Part shown: one piece after another, positions 5,700 to 6,577 of the stretch | How the letters are laid out: the number at the start of each line of letters is the position of its first letter | Position numbering within the stretch: the first letter of the stretch is position 1 | Assembly (NCBI GenBank): GCA_030042855.1 | Contig: JASHYU010000243.1 | Span: 1 to 6,577 of the forward strand | DNA length: 6,577 bases | Origin: Thermoplasmata archaeon | GTDB lineage: Archaea; Thermoplasmatota; Thermoplasmata; UBA184 | Reading direction: 5' to 3' | The notes under the pieces: generated by a model | The model's input: the letters and a program-made list of their open reading frames with translations, nothing else | What the model was told of the DNA's origin: nothing | The model's database searches: none | Position numbers and translations under genes: made by a program

Positions 5700-6577
5700 G
5701 TCGGGCGCGGTCGGTCGCCGTCCCGCCCGAGCCAGGGAAGCCGCTTGGCGAGCAGGCCGTCGAGCGCGGACTCGAGACCGGCCGAGTCCGGCGCGTCCGC
5801 GAGCGGGACGACCGTCGCGCGGCTCGGGTCGGACGGGGTGAGGTCCTTGCCCAGCGACAGGCGGGGGAACGCGGCCCGGAGGACGGCCTCCGCGTCCCGT
5901 TCCGTGCGGCGCGACTCGACGCCGAGGCTGCCGTCCTCCCGGACGTAGGGTCCCTGCAGGACGGGCGCGTCGGAGCGGGTCCACTTCGAGAGGAACTGGC
6001 CGACCCGGTCGATGCCCGGAGGAGGTCCGTCCTGGAGCCGGACCGCCGACCGGGACGGGTGCGCGAGCTCGAACGCGAGGACGATCCGCTCGCTATCGGC
6101 GGCGACGGACCATCCGAGCGGCTCGAGGTCGGACCGGGCGAGCTCCTCCGCGATCGCCCGGCCCGCCTTCCGCACCTGCGGGTAGAGCGTGTCGTCGACG
6201 AGGTCGGGGCGGGGCAGGAGGACGACCGTGACGTGCGTGCCGCGTTCCTCAAGGCGCCCGACCGCCTCGGCCCGCGAGAGCGGACGATGCGGCCGCCGCT
6301 CGAACCACGACTCCGCCGGCGCCTCGAGGTACGCGCCGGCCGCGAGGATGAGGATCCCGAGGTTGCGGCGGGAGAGCGCGCTCGCGACGTTGCGGTTCGG
6401 ATCGACGGGGTCGGCGAGGATGAGGGCGACGTGCTCCGGCAGACGGGGCGGTTCGCGGCCGGCCTCGCTGAGGTGGACGGGGATGCGCCAGCGACGCGCC
6501 GCCTCGAGAAGGTGACGGAGCGAGCCGAACCGCACGATGAGGAGCTCGACGAGGTACCCGGAGAACCCCTCCGTCCT
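5696..6577 (-). CDS. cca: Archaeal CCA-adding enzyme, C-terminal part (5' end outside window)
   Basis: tRNA nucleotidyltransferase that builds or repairs the 3' CCA end of tRNAs using CTP and ATP without a nucleic-acid template. The visible 293 residues read from the window edge without a stop, starting RTEGFSGYLVELLI, a block conserved in class I archaeal enzymes (GFSGYL). Further family blocks follow: DPVDPNRN (56-63) with RNVA, the AESWFERRP segment, LYPQVRKAG (131-139), FLSKW (195-199) and GPYVREDG (209-216). These are the central, body and tail domains that measure the tRNA acceptor stem. The catalytic head with the GS and DxD motifs lies beyond the window. A GTG at 6535 could be taken for a start, but the conserved block upstream of it shows that the gene is longer; full family length is about 440 aa. 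It is convergent with the three-TM gene, sharing CTAG, and there is no room for a separate terminator. Confidence 0.93.
   Translation of the reverse strand, partial: RTEGFSGYLVELLIVRFGSLRHLLEAARRWRIPVHLSEAGREPPRLPEHVALILADPVDPNRNVASALSRRNLGILILAAGAYLEAPAESWFERRPHRPLSRAEAVGRLEERGTHVTVVLLPRPDLVDDTLYPQVRKAGRAIAEELARSDLEPLGWSVAADSERIVLAFELAHPSRSAVRLQDGPPPGIDRVGQFLSKWTRSDAPVLQGPYVREDGSLGVESRRTERDAEAVLRAAFPRLSLGKDLTPSDPSRATVVPLADAPDSAGLESALDGLLAKRLPWLGRDGDRPRPT

Noticed and set aside
5605..6252. 215-aa Ser/Arg-rich - strand frame inside the cca gene
   Set aside because: Low-complexity frame-shifted reading of the CCA-adding enzyme.
6533..6535. GTG on the - strand as the start of the cca gene
   Set aside because: The 14 codons before it keep the frame open and encode GFSGYLVELLI, a conserved internal block of archaeal CCA-adding enzymes.

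Overview
This GC-rich window (roughly 70% G+C by eye) is archaeal chromosome. Four genes carry that call: a TATA-binding protein with two TBP repeats, an Orc1/Cdc6 replication initiator, the C-terminal part of an archaeal (class I) CCA-adding enzyme, and a TatD-like hydrolase of the archaeal type. A small CPxC membrane protein of a style I associate with Thermoplasmata, together with the very high GC3, suggests a high-GC lineage of Candidatus Thermoplasmatota. The order cannot be fixed from this window, and the assignment is inference.

Layout: eight genes lie on the + strand, tightly packed, followed by one convergent gene on the - strand. From the left: a Nudix hydrolase of the CoA-diphosphatase type (1-585, possibly 5'-incomplete); a two-TM protein with one CPKC knuckle (612-1058); a 64-bp AT-rich promoter gap; TBP with a TTG start (1123-1671); a TatD-family metallohydrolase (1685-2563); thymidylate kinase, joined to it by an ATGA overlap (2560-3198); a 40-bp gap holding a perfect inverted repeat; Orc1/Cdc6 (3239-4387); lipoyl synthase LipA (4412-5329); and a three-TM protein of unknown function (5337-5699). 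The CCA-adding enzyme runs in from the right edge on the - strand (5696-6577, N-terminal catalytic domain outside). Its stop and that of the three-TM gene share one CTAG tetranucleotide.

How they fit together: TBP (promoter recognition), dTMP kinase (dTTP supply) and Orc1/Cdc6 (origin firing) make an information-processing cluster, with TatD as a possible nuclease or repair partner. LipA supplies lipoyl groups for 2-oxoacid dehydrogenase or glycine-cleavage complexes, but no octanoyl- or lipoate-transferase is present here. No stretch above 300 bases lacks a gene. I see no RNA genes, mobile elements or CRISPR.

I found no clearly undescribed multi-gene system. The best leads are regulatory: tandem TATA boxes inside an inverted repeat at the TBP promoter, a second AT-centred inverted repeat just before orc1/cdc6, and divergent motifs in the Orc1/Cdc6 ATPase and in the CPxC membrane protein.
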